Assembly: GCA_024742275.1 (NCBI GenBank)
Contig: JANSYS010000006.1
Location: 1-64,000 of the forward strand
Source: Alphaproteobacteria bacterium
Lineage (GTDB): Bacteria > Pseudomonadota > Alphaproteobacteria > Thalassobaculales > Thalassobaculaceae
DNA: 64,000 bases
Reading direction: 5' to 3'
How positions within the stretch are numbered: the stretch's first letter is position 1; the number at the start of each line of letters is the position of its first letter. Of the stretch, positions 1 through 7,580 are shown in pieces. The position numbers and the translations under genes are program-made. The notes under the pieces were generated by a model. That model was given only the letters and a program-made list of their open reading frames with translations, searched no databases and was not told the DNA's origin.

Positions 1-98
1 ACAACCGCCGCCTGCTGGAGCCCATCGGGAACATCCCGCCCGCCGAAGCCGAGGCCAACTTCTACGCCGCTCTGGACGCTGAACCCATGGCCGCGTAA
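1..98 (+). CDS. IS3-family transposase, C-terminal end (5' part outside window)
   Basis: The frame opening at base 3 reads NRRLLEPIGNIPPAEAEANF and ends in a TAA at 96-98, giving only the last 31 residues. The motif NRR-LLEPIGNIPPAEAE followed by a short tail is typical of the end of the OrfB (DDE integrase) protein of IS3-family elements. The catalytic DDE residues would lie upstream of the window, so activity cannot be judged. The terminal inverted repeat of the element follows within 40 bases. Confidence 0.8.
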   Translation, partial: NRRLLEPIGNIPPAEAEANFYAALDAEPMAA

Positions 99-105
99 CT
101 AACCG

Positions 106-137
106 AAATCAGCCTCCGGCAAACCCGGCGCGGTTCA
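106..137 (-). repeat. terminal inverted repeat of the IS3-family element
   Basis: Read on the minus strand from 137 it begins TGAACCGCGCCGGGTTTGCC and continues GGAGGCTG. This matches the usual IS3-family terminal repeat pattern. The partner repeat is not in the window. Confidence 0.65.
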
Positions 138-285
138 GGGCCCAAAACTTCAGCGGAACGTTAACCGAGATACCGTTACCCGATCCGAATTGGAAGCTGC
201 TGGCTGGAAGGTCTTAGTGATCTGGGAATGTGAACTGGATGACATGGCTTCGGTAGAAGCTCGCATCTCGCAGTTCCTAAGCTAG
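138..285 (+). pseudogene. vsr: Vsr (very short patch repair) mismatch endonuclease, C-terminal remnant
   Basis: Starting directly at the IS end, an open frame without a start codon runs to a TAG at 283-285. It contains PKLQRNVNRD and then GWKVLVIWECEL, which are hallmark segments of the C-terminal half of Vsr endonucleases (N-x2-RD, then GW-V-V-WEC). Vsr nicks next to T:G mismatches arising at cytosine-methylated sites and is normally encoded beside a DNA cytosine methyltransferase. The N-terminal half with the catalytic Asp and zinc site is absent, so this is a broken gene, most simply truncated by the IS3 insertion. An intact N-terminal part may lie beyond the left end of the element. Recognition rests on the motifs only. 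Confidence 0.72.
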
Positions 286-409
286 CCGAGCACCGCTCCT
301 ACGCAATTCCCACGCAAACTCCGCTAACCCCTTGATCACATATCTCAAAATCATACCGTTTGCGAGAAACTATGCCAGAATAACGCATTGATTTCGCTTA
401 TATACTGCC

Positions 410-457
410 ACAATGGCATTGTAGAGGTCAGGAGTTCGATCCTCCTTGGCTCCACCA
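410..457 (+). other. 3' fragment of tRNA-Ala(GGC): probable integrase attachment (att) site
   Basis: The sequence carries the anticodon loop ATGGCAT (414-420), the 3' anticodon stem, a variable loop AGGTC, a T-arm AGGAG-TTCGATC-CTCCT, the acceptor strand TGGCTCC, A73 and an encoded CCA ending at 457. The 5' acceptor strand and D-arm are missing: the 75-base stretch that would complete a tRNA is AT-rich and unrelated, and the 5' anticodon stem carries a mismatch. Such 3' duplications are left by tyrosine-integrase elements that insert at the 3' end of a tRNA gene. The intact tRNA should lie upstream of the window, with the island between. The 124 bases between the vsr remnant and this site hold no gene that I can see. 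Confidence 0.75.
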
Positions 458-460
458 ACC

Positions 461-488
461 GGGGCTCCTTGGGAAACCAAGGAGCCCC
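461..488. terminator. perfect 12-bp hairpin after the tRNA fragment
   Basis: GGGGCTCCTTGG, loop GAAA, CCAAGGAGCCCC. No T-run follows on either strand. It lies 3 bases after the tRNA CCA and 22 bases beyond the stop of the minus-strand TPR gene. It could be the original terminator of the tRNA, serve the TPR gene, or both. Confidence 0.55.
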
Positions 489-510
489 GATCCGTTGGAA
501 GGGTCTCCCT

Positions 511-948
511 TCAATCCGACGCGCGGTCTCGAGCGTGTGCTACCAGGGCTTCGCGCGCGCCGACGTGCTTCGGCTGCAGCGACAAGCACTGCCGCCAGCA
601 GATCTCCGCCTCGGCGACGCTGTCGAGTTCCTCGAAGGCTCGACCGAGGCCGTACCAACTCTCCGCATTCACCGGGTCGACGTAAATCGCACGCCGCAGC
701 GCGTCGACGCACTGGCTCCACCAGCCGGCTTTGGCGCAGACCTTGGCCAGATGAAAGAGATAGGCGTACTCCGCCGGCTCGATGACAAGAGCGCGACCGA
801 TCAGTTCGGCCGCTTCGCTCGGGCGGTCGTTGTCGAGGGCGAGGACCGATTTGACGTTCAGCGTGCGGGCGTCGTCGGGCGTGTTGGCGGTGACCCGGCT
901 GTACAGGCCCTCCAGCCGGCCGATGCCGTCACCACGCCGCCGTCCCAT
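511..948 (-). CDS. tetratricopeptide-repeat protein
   Basis: This is a 145-residue protein made almost wholly of TPR-like helical pairs, for example DARTLNVKSVLALDNDRPSEA, a middle unit ending WWSQCVDALRRAIYVDP, and a third unit AESWYGLGRAFEELDSVAEA. There is no signal peptide or membrane segment, so it is probably a soluble scaffold for protein-protein contacts. It starts 10 bases after the MTA phosphorylase stop, and its ribosome site GAGGAGG overlaps that stop, so the two genes are one transcription unit. No specific function is recognised. Confidence 0.85.
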   Translation of the reverse strand: MGRRRGDGIGRLEGLYSRVTANTPDDARTLNVKSVLALDNDRPSEAAELIGRALVIEPAEYAYLFHLAKVCAKAGWWSQCVDALRRAIYVDPVNAESWYGLGRAFEELDSVAEAEICWRQCLSLQPKHVGAREALVAHARDRASD

Positions 949-958
949 CGCTGCCTCC

Positions 959-1846
959 TCAGCCCTTCAGGACGCGCCCGGCGACCGCGTCCAGCCTGGC
1001 GACCACCTGCGGGTCCCTCGCCTCAGGGTGCGTGATCAGCGCGTATTCAAGCGCGTGGTCGCCGCCCTGTTCGTCCACCAGCGGACGCTCGTACAGCTTG
1101 GGAGCGACCGTCTTCACCAGGGAACGCGCGTTGTCCGCATTGGCCGTCAGCACTTTCACCACAGCATCGACCGTGACGTGGTCGTGGTCCGGATGCCAGC
1201 AGTCGTAGTCGGTGACCATCGCGACGGTCGCGTAGGGGATCTCGGCTTCGCGGGCGAGTTTCGCCTCCGGCATGTTGGTCATACCGATCACGTCGGCGCC
1301 CCACGAGCGATACAGGAACGACTCGGCCTGTGTGGAGAATTGCGGGCCCTCCATAGTCACGTAGGTTCCGCCTCGGCTGTACGGCAGCTTCAGCTCCTTG
1401 CAGGACGCTTCCAGCGCGTCCACCAGACGGGTTGCCACCGGATGGGCCATGGAAACATGAGCGACGCAACCGGTATCGAAGAAGGTCTTCTCCCGGGCGA
1501 AGGTGCGATCGATGAACTGGTCGATCAGCACGAAGTGACCTGGCGCGTACTCCTCCTTCAGCGATCCCACGGCCGAAACCGAGACGATGTCGGTGACGCC
1601 GGCGCGTTTCAGGGCGTCGATGTTTGCCCGGTAGTTGATCGTCGTCGGGCTGAAACGGTGTCCGCGTCCGTGGCGTGGAAGAAACACGAGGGGCTGGCCG
1701 TTGAGGTCTCCGAAGAGCAGTTGATCGGAAGGCTGGCCGAACGACGAGGCAACGGTCTCCCAGCGTGCGTTCTCAAGGCCGTCGATGTTGTAGACGCCGC
1801 TGCCGCCGATGACCGCGATCAGGGCCTTGCGTGTTTCCGTGCTCAT
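959..1846 (-). CDS. mtnP: S-methyl-5'-thioadenosine phosphorylase
   Basis: The enzyme phosphorolyses methylthioadenosine to adenine and methylthioribose-1-phosphate in methionine salvage. The 295-residue protein has the phosphate-binding GGSGVY near the N-terminus, the PRHGRGH segment, SAVGSL, the substrate loop YVTMEGPQFST, GMTNMPEAKLAREAEI (class 2 nucleoside phosphorylase signature) and the late TDYDCW. Length and order match MtnP rather than purine nucleoside phosphorylase. It leads a two-gene unit with the TPR protein. No other methionine-salvage gene is in the window. Confidence 0.93.
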   Translation of the reverse strand: MSTETRKALIAVIGGSGVYNIDGLENARWETVASSFGQPSDQLLFGDLNGQPLVFLPRHGRGHRFSPTTINYRANIDALKRAGVTDIVSVSAVGSLKEEYAPGHFVLIDQFIDRTFAREKTFFDTGCVAHVSMAHPVATRLVDALEASCKELKLPYSRGGTYVTMEGPQFSTQAESFLYRSWGADVIGMTNMPEAKLAREAEIPYATVAMVTDYDCWHPDHDHVTVDAVVKVLTANADNARSLVKTVAPKLYERPLVDEQGGDHALEYALITHPEARDPQVVARLDAVAGRVLKG

Positions 1847-1903
1847 CTCGGTCCCGTTGTGAGTGGTCGTTGCGCAGGTATACCCCGGCCGGCCGGGAAC
1901 GCG

Positions 1904-1930
1904 AAAGGCCGCGGACGAACCGCGGCCTTT
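1904..1930 (-). terminator. hairpin ending the petABC operon
   Basis: AAAGGCCGCGG, five-base loop, CCGCGGCCTTT. It is an 11-bp stem with A/T tracts on both sides, 42 bases beyond the petC stop, between petC and the upstream region of mtnP. It would work in either direction. Confidence 0.7.
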
Positions 1931-1971
1931 CGATGCATGTTGCTACGCGAGCGCGTGGCGTCGACGAATGC

Positions 1972-2754
1972 TTAGTGGACGTCGGCCCAAATCTTGCGCT
2001 TGGTGGCGTACAGGAGCCCGGTGAAGACCAGAAGGAAAAGAATGGTCATCACGCCGGCCCGCTTGCGCTCTTCCATTTCCGGCTCGGCCGCCCAGGCGAG
2101 GAACGTCGTCAGATCCTCCGCCTGCTGCTCGATCGTCGCCGCCGTACCGTCCTCGAAGGTGACGTCGTCCCCCCAGAGCGGCTGTGCCATGGCGATCTGA
2201 TGACCCGAGAAGTACGCGTTGTAGTTCATGCCCGGCATCAGATTGAAATCCGCCGGCGGATCGACATAGCCGACCAGAAGCGCACGGAGATAGTTGGCCC
2301 CGTCCGGCCGCGCCTTGACGATCAGCGACAGGTCCGGCGGATACGCGCCGCCGTTGGCCGCCCGGGCCGCCTTCTCATTCGGGAAGGGCGATACGAAACG
2401 GTCGGCCGGAATACCGGAGCGTTCGAACATCTCGCCGTCGTCGTTCGGACCGTCCACGACGAGAGCCTGAGCGGCGATCGCCTTGATCTCGTCCTCGTTA
2501 TAGCCGAGGTCCTCGAGGTTGCGGTACGCGACGTAGCTGAGCGCGTGGCAGCCAGAGCAGATGTTCTTGTAGACCTGGAACCCACGCTGGAGGGCGCCGC
2601 GATCGAAGGTCCCGAACGGTCCGGAGAACGACCAGTCGTGCTGCGGGTATTCGATCGCCGGTCCGGCGGCCTGTGCCGGACCGGAGACGGCGAAGGACCA
2701 GGCGCCGGCCGCGACCGCGACGGCCGCGATGGTGGTGGTGAGACGCGCGATCAT
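1972..2754 (-). CDS. petC: cytochrome c1 of the bc1 complex
   Basis: This is the membrane-anchored c-type cytochrome that passes electrons from the Rieske protein to soluble or membrane cytochrome c. The 260-residue protein has a signal peptide (about residues 1-30, ending AQA), one haem site CSGCH at residues 66-70, the MPGMNY segment with the axial Met, and a C-terminal membrane helix followed by the basic tail KRKIW. The start ATG shares its A with the petB TGA. The frame stays open far upstream, but that part merely overlies petB and the secretion signal fixes the start here. It is the last gene of the operon and is followed by a hairpin. Confidence 0.95.
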   Translation of the reverse strand: MIARLTTTIAAVAVAAGAWSFAVSGPAQAAGPAIEYPQHDWSFSGPFGTFDRGALQRGFQVYKNICSGCHALSYVAYRNLEDLGYNEDEIKAIAAQALVVDGPNDDGEMFERSGIPADRFVSPFPNEKAARAANGGAYPPDLSLIVKARPDGANYLRALLVGYVDPPADFNLMPGMNYNAYFSGHQIAMAQPLWGDDVTFEDGTAATIEQQAEDLTTFLAWAAEPEMEERKRAGVMTILFLLVFTGLLYATKRKIWADVH

Positions 2755-4007
2755 CAGACTTTCTCCCTCGGTGCGGCGGTTGCCCCGGCGAATCCGCCCC
2801 CGGCGCCCAGCACCGGTTCGCTGATCGATTTGGGCAGCGGTTTTGGCGTCTCGAAGATGCTCAGGAGCGGCAGGATCACCAGGAAGTGCAGGAAGTACCA
2901 GACCGTGGCGATCTGAGTGCCGATGACGTACCAGCCTTCCGCCGGCTTGGCACCGAGCCAGGTCAACACGACCACGTCTATCACCAGGAGCCAGAAGAAG
3001 ATCTTGAAGATCGGCCGGAACTGACCGCTGCGCACCGGAGACCGGTCGAGCCAGGGCAGGATGAACAGCACCGCAATGGCACCGAACATCAGCAGGACGC
3101 CGCCAAGCTTGTCGGGCACGGCACGCAGGATCGCGTAGAACGGCAGGAAGTACCATTCGGGGACGATATGGGCCGGCGTCACCAGCGGGTTGGCCGGAAT
3201 ATAGTTGTCCGGATGGCCCAGGAAGTTCGGCGCGAAGAAGATGAACGCCGAGAAGAAGATCAGGAAGACGCCGAGGCCGAACGCATCCTTGATGGTGTAG
3301 TACGGATGGAACGGGATCTGGTCTTTCGGCCCCTTCACGTCGATTCCCAGCGGATTGTTCGATCCGAAGCGATGCAGGGCGACGATGTGCAGCACGACCA
3401 CGCCGACGATGACGAACGGCAGCAGGAAGTGCAGCGAGAAGAAGCGGTTCAGGGTCGCGTTGTCGACCGAGAAGCCCCCCCACAGCCACGTCACGATCGA
3501 CTCGCCCGCCAGCGGGATCGCCGAGAAGAGGTTGGTGATGACCGTGGCGCCCCAGAAGCTCATCTGGCCCCAAGGCAGCACGTATCCCATGAACGCGGTG
3601 GCCATCATCAGCAGCAGGATGACGACGCCGAGCATCCAGAGAATTTCGCGCGGCGCCTTGTAGGATCCGAAATACAATCCGCGGAAGATGTGGATGTAGA
3701 CGACGATGAAGAAGAAGCTGGCACCGTTCATGTGGATGTAGCGGATCAGCCAGCCGTAGTTCACGTCGCGCATGATGCGCTCGACGCTATCGAAGGCGTG
3801 GTCCACATGCGGCGTGTAGTGCATCGCCAGGGTTATGCCGGTGACGATCATGATCACCAGGGCGATACCCGCGAGAGAACCGAAGTTCCACCAGTAGCTC
3901 AGGTTCTTCGGCGTCGGATATTCATGCAACTCGTGGTGCATGAAGGTGAAGACCGGGAGGCGATGGTCGATCCACCGTACCACCGGATTTGAGAAATTCG
4001 CAGCCAT
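2754..4007 (-). CDS. petB: cytochrome b of the bc1 complex
   Basis: This polytopic subunit holds the two b haems and both quinone sites. The 417-residue length is normal for the unsplit alphaproteobacterial form. It has several hydrophobic helices, paired haem-ligand histidines in segments such as [12 protein letters not shown] and [21 protein letters not shown], and the Qo-site PEWY near residue 275. The C-terminal tail is Gly/Ala/Pro-rich. It lies 16 bases downstream of petA and overlaps petC by one base, so the three subunits are translated as a set. Confidence 0.97.
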   Translation of the reverse strand: MAANFSNPVVRWIDHRLPVFTFMHHELHEYPTPKNLSYWWNFGSLAGIALVIMIVTGITLAMHYTPHVDHAFDSVERIMRDVNYGWLIRYIHMNGASFFFIVVYIHIFRGLYFGSYKAPREILWMLGVVILLLMMATAFMGYVLPWGQMSFWGATVITNLFSAIPLAGESIVTWLWGGFSVDNATLNRFFSLHFLLPFVIVGVVVLHIVALHRFGSNNPLGIDVKGPKDQIPFHPYYTIKDAFGLGVFLIFFSAFIFFAPNFLGHPDNYIPANPLVTPAHIVPEWYFLPFYAILRAVPDKLGGVLLMFGAIAVLFILPWLDRSPVRSGQFRPIFKIFFWLLVIDVVVLTWLGAKPAEGWYVIGTQIATVWYFLHFLVILPLLSIFETPKPLPKSISEPVLGAGGGFAGATAAPREKV

Positions 4008-4023
4008 GTTCCGGCGCTCCCTC

Positions 4024-4554
4024 TTAACCGATACGGATGACGGTGTCGGAAATGTACTGGTATTCCGGCACGGGCAAGTTCAGCGGCGCCGGACCACGGC
4101 GAATGCGACCCGACGAGTCGTAGTGCGAGCCGTGGCACGGGCAGAACCATCCGTCATAGTCGCCCTTCGGATCCGACACGCTTTGCCCTAGCGGCACGCA
4201 GCCGAGATGCGTGCAAACGCCGACCATCACCAGATACTCCGGCTTGATGGCCCGCTCGGCGTCCGTCTGCGGATCGCGCAGTTCGTCGAGAGGCACCTCG
4301 CGGGCCTCCTCGATCTCTTTCGGGGTGCGATGGCGAACGAACACCGGTTTCCCGCGCCAAGTCAGCGTGACCGCCTGTCCTTCGGGAACGGTCGACACAT
4401 CGAACTCGATGCTGGCGAGGGCCAGGGTGTCGGCGGCCGGGTTCATCTGGTCGATGAACGGCCAAGCGACGCACGCCGCGCCCACTGCGCCGACGGCAGT
4501 GGTCGTGATCATCAGGAAGTCGCGGCGGGAGTCGCCTTCGTGGGTTTCGGCCAT
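4024..4554 (-). CDS. petA: ubiquinol-cytochrome c reductase iron-sulfur (Rieske) subunit
   Basis: This 176-residue protein has an N-terminal Tat-like signal anchor ([18 protein letters not shown]), which the Tat pathway uses to insert folded Rieske proteins. The cluster-binding boxes are CTHLGC (Cys124, His126, with Cys129 for the disulphide) and CPCHGSH (Cys148, His151, with Cys150 for the disulphide). All ligands are present. It is the first gene of petABC; its promoter must lie in the 190-base region shared with divergent trmL. Confidence 0.96.
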   Translation of the reverse strand: MAETHEGDSRRDFLMITTTAVGAVGAACVAWPFIDQMNPAADTLALASIEFDVSTVPEGQAVTLTWRGKPVFVRHRTPKEIEEAREVPLDELRDPQTDAERAIKPEYLVMVGVCTHLGCVPLGQSVSDPKGDYDGWFCPCHGSHYDSSGRIRRGPAPLNLPVPEYQYISDTVIRIG

Positions 4555-4744
4555 GATTCTCCACTCGTCCTAAAATGGCGCTCGACATGGAGCCGACCCG
4601 CGTGCCGGCTCGCCGACTAATATCGAGCATTCGTGCAGAAAGGAAACGCGACCCGCTGTCGCAAACACTTCCGCCACGATCTGGCATGCGTATACAGCAG
4701 AGGTTTGCCTTTTGCCAAGCATTGCTAGGCGCTTAGATACGGCC

Positions 4745-5197
4745 ATGCGCATCGTTCTCTATCAGCCCGAGATTCCGCAGAACGCCGGAACCATCCTGCG
4801 CCTCGCCGCCTGTCTCGGTGTGGGCGTGGACGTTATCGAGCCTTGCGGCTTCGTCTGGTCGGAACGGCGGATGCGCCGCGCCGGCATGGATTACCTGGAA
4901 TTTGCCGCGGTACGCCGCCATTCCTCGTGGTCCGCGTTCCTGGTCGATCGGGAAGCGGGACGGTTGGTGCTGGCCACCACCAGGGGCGCCTTGTCCCTTC
5001 CGGACGCTCGGTTCGAAGCTGATGATCATCTGATCCTGGGCCGGGAAAGCGCGGGCGTGCCAGAAGAGGTTCACGCTTCGGCCGATCTGGCGGTCCGGGT
5101 TCCGATGGTCGACGGCGCCCGGTCGTTGAACGTGGCGGCAAGCGCGGCGATCCTCCTGGCCGAGGGGCTGCGACAGACGGGGACTTGGCCGGGATAG
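4745..5197 (+). CDS. trmL: tRNA (cytidine(34)-2'-O)-methyltransferase
   Basis: This SPOUT-fold methyltransferase modifies the wobble base of certain leucine tRNAs. The 150-residue protein begins MRIVLYQPEIPQNAGTILR, the family's N-terminal signature, and carries the trefoil-knot motifs LILGRESAGVPEEV and VPMVDGARSLNVAASAAI that bind AdoMet. An in-frame ATG 33 bases upstream would add residues not seen in the family, so the later ATG was chosen. It stands alone, divergent from petA and convergent with the M20 peptidase. Confidence 0.92.
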   Translation: MRIVLYQPEIPQNAGTILRLAACLGVGVDVIEPCGFVWSERRMRRAGMDYLEFAAVRRHSSWSAFLVDREAGRLVLATTRGALSLPDARFEADDHLILGRESAGVPEEVHASADLAVRVPMVDGARSLNVAASAAILLAEGLRQTGTWPG

Positions 5198-5230
5198 TCC
5201 GGATCGCCCTCGCCCGTCGCAATTGGATTT

Positions 5231-6640
5231 CTAGACCGCCTTTCCGGGGAAACCCTCGCCGAGATCCCAGAACAGACCGGTCATCATCTCAAGACCCTCC
5301 CGCATCAGGTGCGGCAGAACATGCTCGTTCGGCGCGTGCTGGGAGCATCCCGTGTAGCTGTGCGGAACCCAGATGGTCGGCATGCCGATGCCGTTCAGGA
5401 AAATGTCGTTCGGAAGGGATCCGCCGGCGTTCGGGATCACGGTCACCGTCTTGCCGGTGGTTTTCTGCATCGACGCCACCGCCCACGGCACCGCCGGGTG
5501 GTCCGGGTCCAGACGCGATGCCCGCAGCATCGACATCCGCGCCGGTTCGACCGTGATATCGCCGTAGCCCTGCTCCGACAAATGGTCGCGGATCGCCGGC
5601 AGGAAGACGTCGGGATCGGTGTCGACCACGAAGCGGATCTGGCAGATCGCCTCGGCGAAGGGGGGGACGGCGTTCTGCGGCTTCTCAGGGTCTCCGGTGA
5701 TGAAGGACAGCACCTCGAAAGTGTTCCAGCCGAACACCTTTTCCGCCAGGGAGAGGCCGGGCTCGCCCCACCAGGGGTCGATCTCGGGGTCGTCCGGGCC
5801 GGATTTCACGTCGACATGGGACAGCGCGGCCCTCACGGAGTTCTTGATCTGCGCCGGTTTCAGCGCCGGTAGAAGGATACGCCCTTCGCGGCCGACCAAG
5901 CTGGTGAGCGCATGCATCAGCACGATCGCGGGGTTGGCCAGCAGCCCGCCCCAATTGCCGGAATGATGACCGCCCTCCCGATACTCCAGACGGAACCGGA
6001 TGTTCAGCCCGCCGCGCGTGCCGAGCTTGATATCCGGACCGTCGGTCGAGAAGCGCGGCCCGTCGGAGGCGATCAGCAGGTCGGCGGCGAGCATGTCGCG
6101 GTTGTCGCGGCAGAACTCGGCCAGGCCGGGCGAGCCCATCTCCTCGGCCATCTCGATCAGAAACGTCACATTGTATCCGAGCCGGCCGCGCGTTTCGATC
6201 ACATGGCGCATCGCTTCCATGTTGATGGCGTGCTGGCCTTTGTTGTCGGCGGTGCCGCGTCCGTACCAGCGCTCGCCGGACGGGGTTTCGGCGACGTCCA
6301 GGGTCCACGGCTCGCGGTTGTCGGCCCAACGGCCCTCCTCGCCGGGAACCGTGTCGCCGTGACCGTAGCAGAACAGCGTCGGCAGATCCGGATCCTCGAT
6401 CCGCTTGGCGACCAGAAACGGCGCGCCGTCGAGCAGCGAATTGGGGAAGATATCAATGGTGAAGCCCATGGCCTCGAACCTTTGACGCATCAGCCGGTCT
6501 AGATAGTCGATCAGGTCGGCGCGATGCTCCTCCTCGCGGCTCGATGTCTGTACGGCAACCCGCTCGGCCAGTTCGGCGCGGAAGCCGCCGTTGTCGAAAT
6601 AGGCGCGTACGGCGTCGAGCGCCGCTTCCCGCGTGGTCAT
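5231..6640 (-). CDS. M20-family metallopeptidase (dipeptidase / ArgE-DapE group)
   Basis: This 469-residue dizinc amidohydrolase has the family's ordered ligands: CYGHGDTVPG (His and catalytic Asp), GRGTADNKGQ (bridging Asp), EMAEEMGSPG (general base and ligand Glu), ASDGPRF, and the late SQHAPNEH. A dimerisation insert lies between about residues 200 and 330. The substrate could be a dipeptide, an acetylated amino acid or a carbamoyl compound, and no neighbour helps to decide. The ATG with the AGGAG site 8 bases upstream was used; an earlier in-frame start adds 19 basic residues without a ribosome site. Confidence 0.88.
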   Translation of the reverse strand: MTTREAALDAVRAYFDNGGFRAELAERVAVQTSSREEEHRADLIDYLDRLMRQRFEAMGFTIDIFPNSLLDGAPFLVAKRIEDPDLPTLFCYGHGDTVPGEEGRWADNREPWTLDVAETPSGERWYGRGTADNKGQHAINMEAMRHVIETRGRLGYNVTFLIEMAEEMGSPGLAEFCRDNRDMLAADLLIASDGPRFSTDGPDIKLGTRGGLNIRFRLEYREGGHHSGNWGGLLANPAIVLMHALTSLVGREGRILLPALKPAQIKNSVRAALSHVDVKSGPDDPEIDPWWGEPGLSLAEKVFGWNTFEVLSFITGDPEKPQNAVPPFAEAICQIRFVVDTDPDVFLPAIRDHLSEQGYGDITVEPARMSMLRASRLDPDHPAVPWAVASMQKTTGKTVTVIPNAGGSLPNDIFLNGIGMPTIWVPHSYTGCSQHAPNEHVLPHLMREGLEMMTGLFWDLGEGFPGKAV

Positions 6641-6742
6641 GTAGTCGCTCCTGTGTTGAGACGCGTGTTTTCGGAACCGAAGGTCAAGCATAGGCACGGA
6701 TCCGGGTGCACGGAATACGCAGTCGCGCTACATCTTTACGGT

Positions 6743-7576
6743 ATGGAGTTCAAAGACATCAGTCAGGCGGCGGTAGCGGTTCTGTCCACCGCAGACGCCC
6801 GAGGCAAGGCCGAACTCGGACGCCGGGCGGCGGCGGCATGGAAAGCCGGCAAGCTTCCCGTGGCCTACACGGTCGCCCCGCCGGATCGGCCGGGACGACC
6901 GGAGGCGCCCCCGTTGCTGCCGCCCCGCCGGGTCAAGAAGCGCAGGATCACCGCCGAGACGCGCGGCCGCGTCGCATTGCTCCACGCCCTGGCCCATATC
7001 GAGTTGAACGCCGTCGATCTCGCCTGGGACGCGGTCGTCCGTTTTCCCGAGGCCGGTTTCCCGCGCGCATACTTTGACGACTGGGTTCGCGTCGGGGACG
7101 AGGAATCGAAGCATTTCCTGCTCATCGCCGACCGGCTCGAGGATCTGGGCTCCCAGTATGGCGCGTTGCCGGCCCATGACGGTTTGTGGCAGGCGGCGGT
7201 GGAGACGGCCGACGACCCGCTCGCCCGACAGGCCGTCGTCCCGTTGGTGCTGGAGGCGCGGGGGCTCGACGTCACGCCGCCGATGATCGCCAAACTCCGC
7301 GAGGTCGGCGACGACGCCTCGGCCGACATTCTTCAGATCATCCATGACGACGAGATCGGTCATGTCGCTGTCGGGAAACGCTGGTTCGACCATCTTTGCG
7401 AGGCGCGGGGCCTGGAGCCGGTCTCGACCTGGCAATCGATCGTCCGGGAACGCTTCCGCGGTGGCGTGAAGCCGCCGTTCAACGTTCCCTCGCGCGAGGC
7501 GGCGGGGTTCGATGCCGCGTTCTACGGTCCGCTGGGTGCAGAGTATCTCGAGAGTCACCGTCGGACTGCGGAGTGA
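6743..7576 (+). CDS. DUF455 family ferritin-like protein
   Basis: This 277-residue protein belongs to the DUF455 group, which has a ferritin-like four-helix core. Likely di-iron ligands are visible: HIELNAVD, DEESKHF (E-x2-H type), LEARGLDV and HDDEIGHV. An N-terminal extension, rich in Pro and basic residues around KKRRIT, precedes the core. Family function is not settled; an oxygenase or oxidase role is inferred from the fold. It leads an operon: the cyclase starts 4 bases after its stop. An upstream reading of the frame overlies the M20 peptidase start and was not used. Confidence 0.85.
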   Translation: MEFKDISQAAVAVLSTADARGKAELGRRAAAAWKAGKLPVAYTVAPPDRPGRPEAPPLLPPRRVKKRRITAETRGRVALLHALAHIELNAVDLAWDAVVRFPEAGFPRAYFDDWVRVGDEESKHFLLIADRLEDLGSQYGALPAHDGLWQAAVETADDPLARQAVVPLVLEARGLDVTPPMIAKLREVGDDASADILQIIHDDEIGHVAVGKRWFDHLCEARGLEPVSTWQSIVRERFRGGVKPPFNVPSREAAGFDAAFYGPLGAEYLESHRRTAE

Positions 7577-7580
7577 ACGG

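Larger units (their letters stand above)
1..137 (+). mobile_element. right end of an IS3-family insertion sequence
   Basis: The transposase end is followed by a sequence whose reverse complement starts TGAACCGCGCCGGGTTTGCC, the form of terminal inverted repeat seen in many IS3-family elements (TGAACC...CCGGGTTT). The element therefore appears to end at about base 137. The left end and any target-site duplication are outside the window. The base after the end falls inside the reading frame of a Vsr remnant, so the element interrupts that gene. Confidence 0.75.

Noticed and set aside
382-457. A complete tRNA gene
   Set aside because: The 3' half is convincing but there is no 5' acceptor strand or D-arm in the preceding bases and the 5' anticodon stem has a mismatch.
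461-488. CRISPR-like or riboswitch structure
   Set aside because: It is a single hairpin with no repeat-spacer pattern or conserved aptamer.
782-1975. Long plus-strand frame opposite mtnP
   Set aside because: It is antisense to a well-supported enzyme and its translation is low-complexity Arg/Val-rich sequence with no family.
2755-3573. N-terminal extension of cytochrome c1 to about 533 residues
   Set aside because: The extra part only overlies petB in another frame; the signal peptide and ATGA overlap place the start at 2754.
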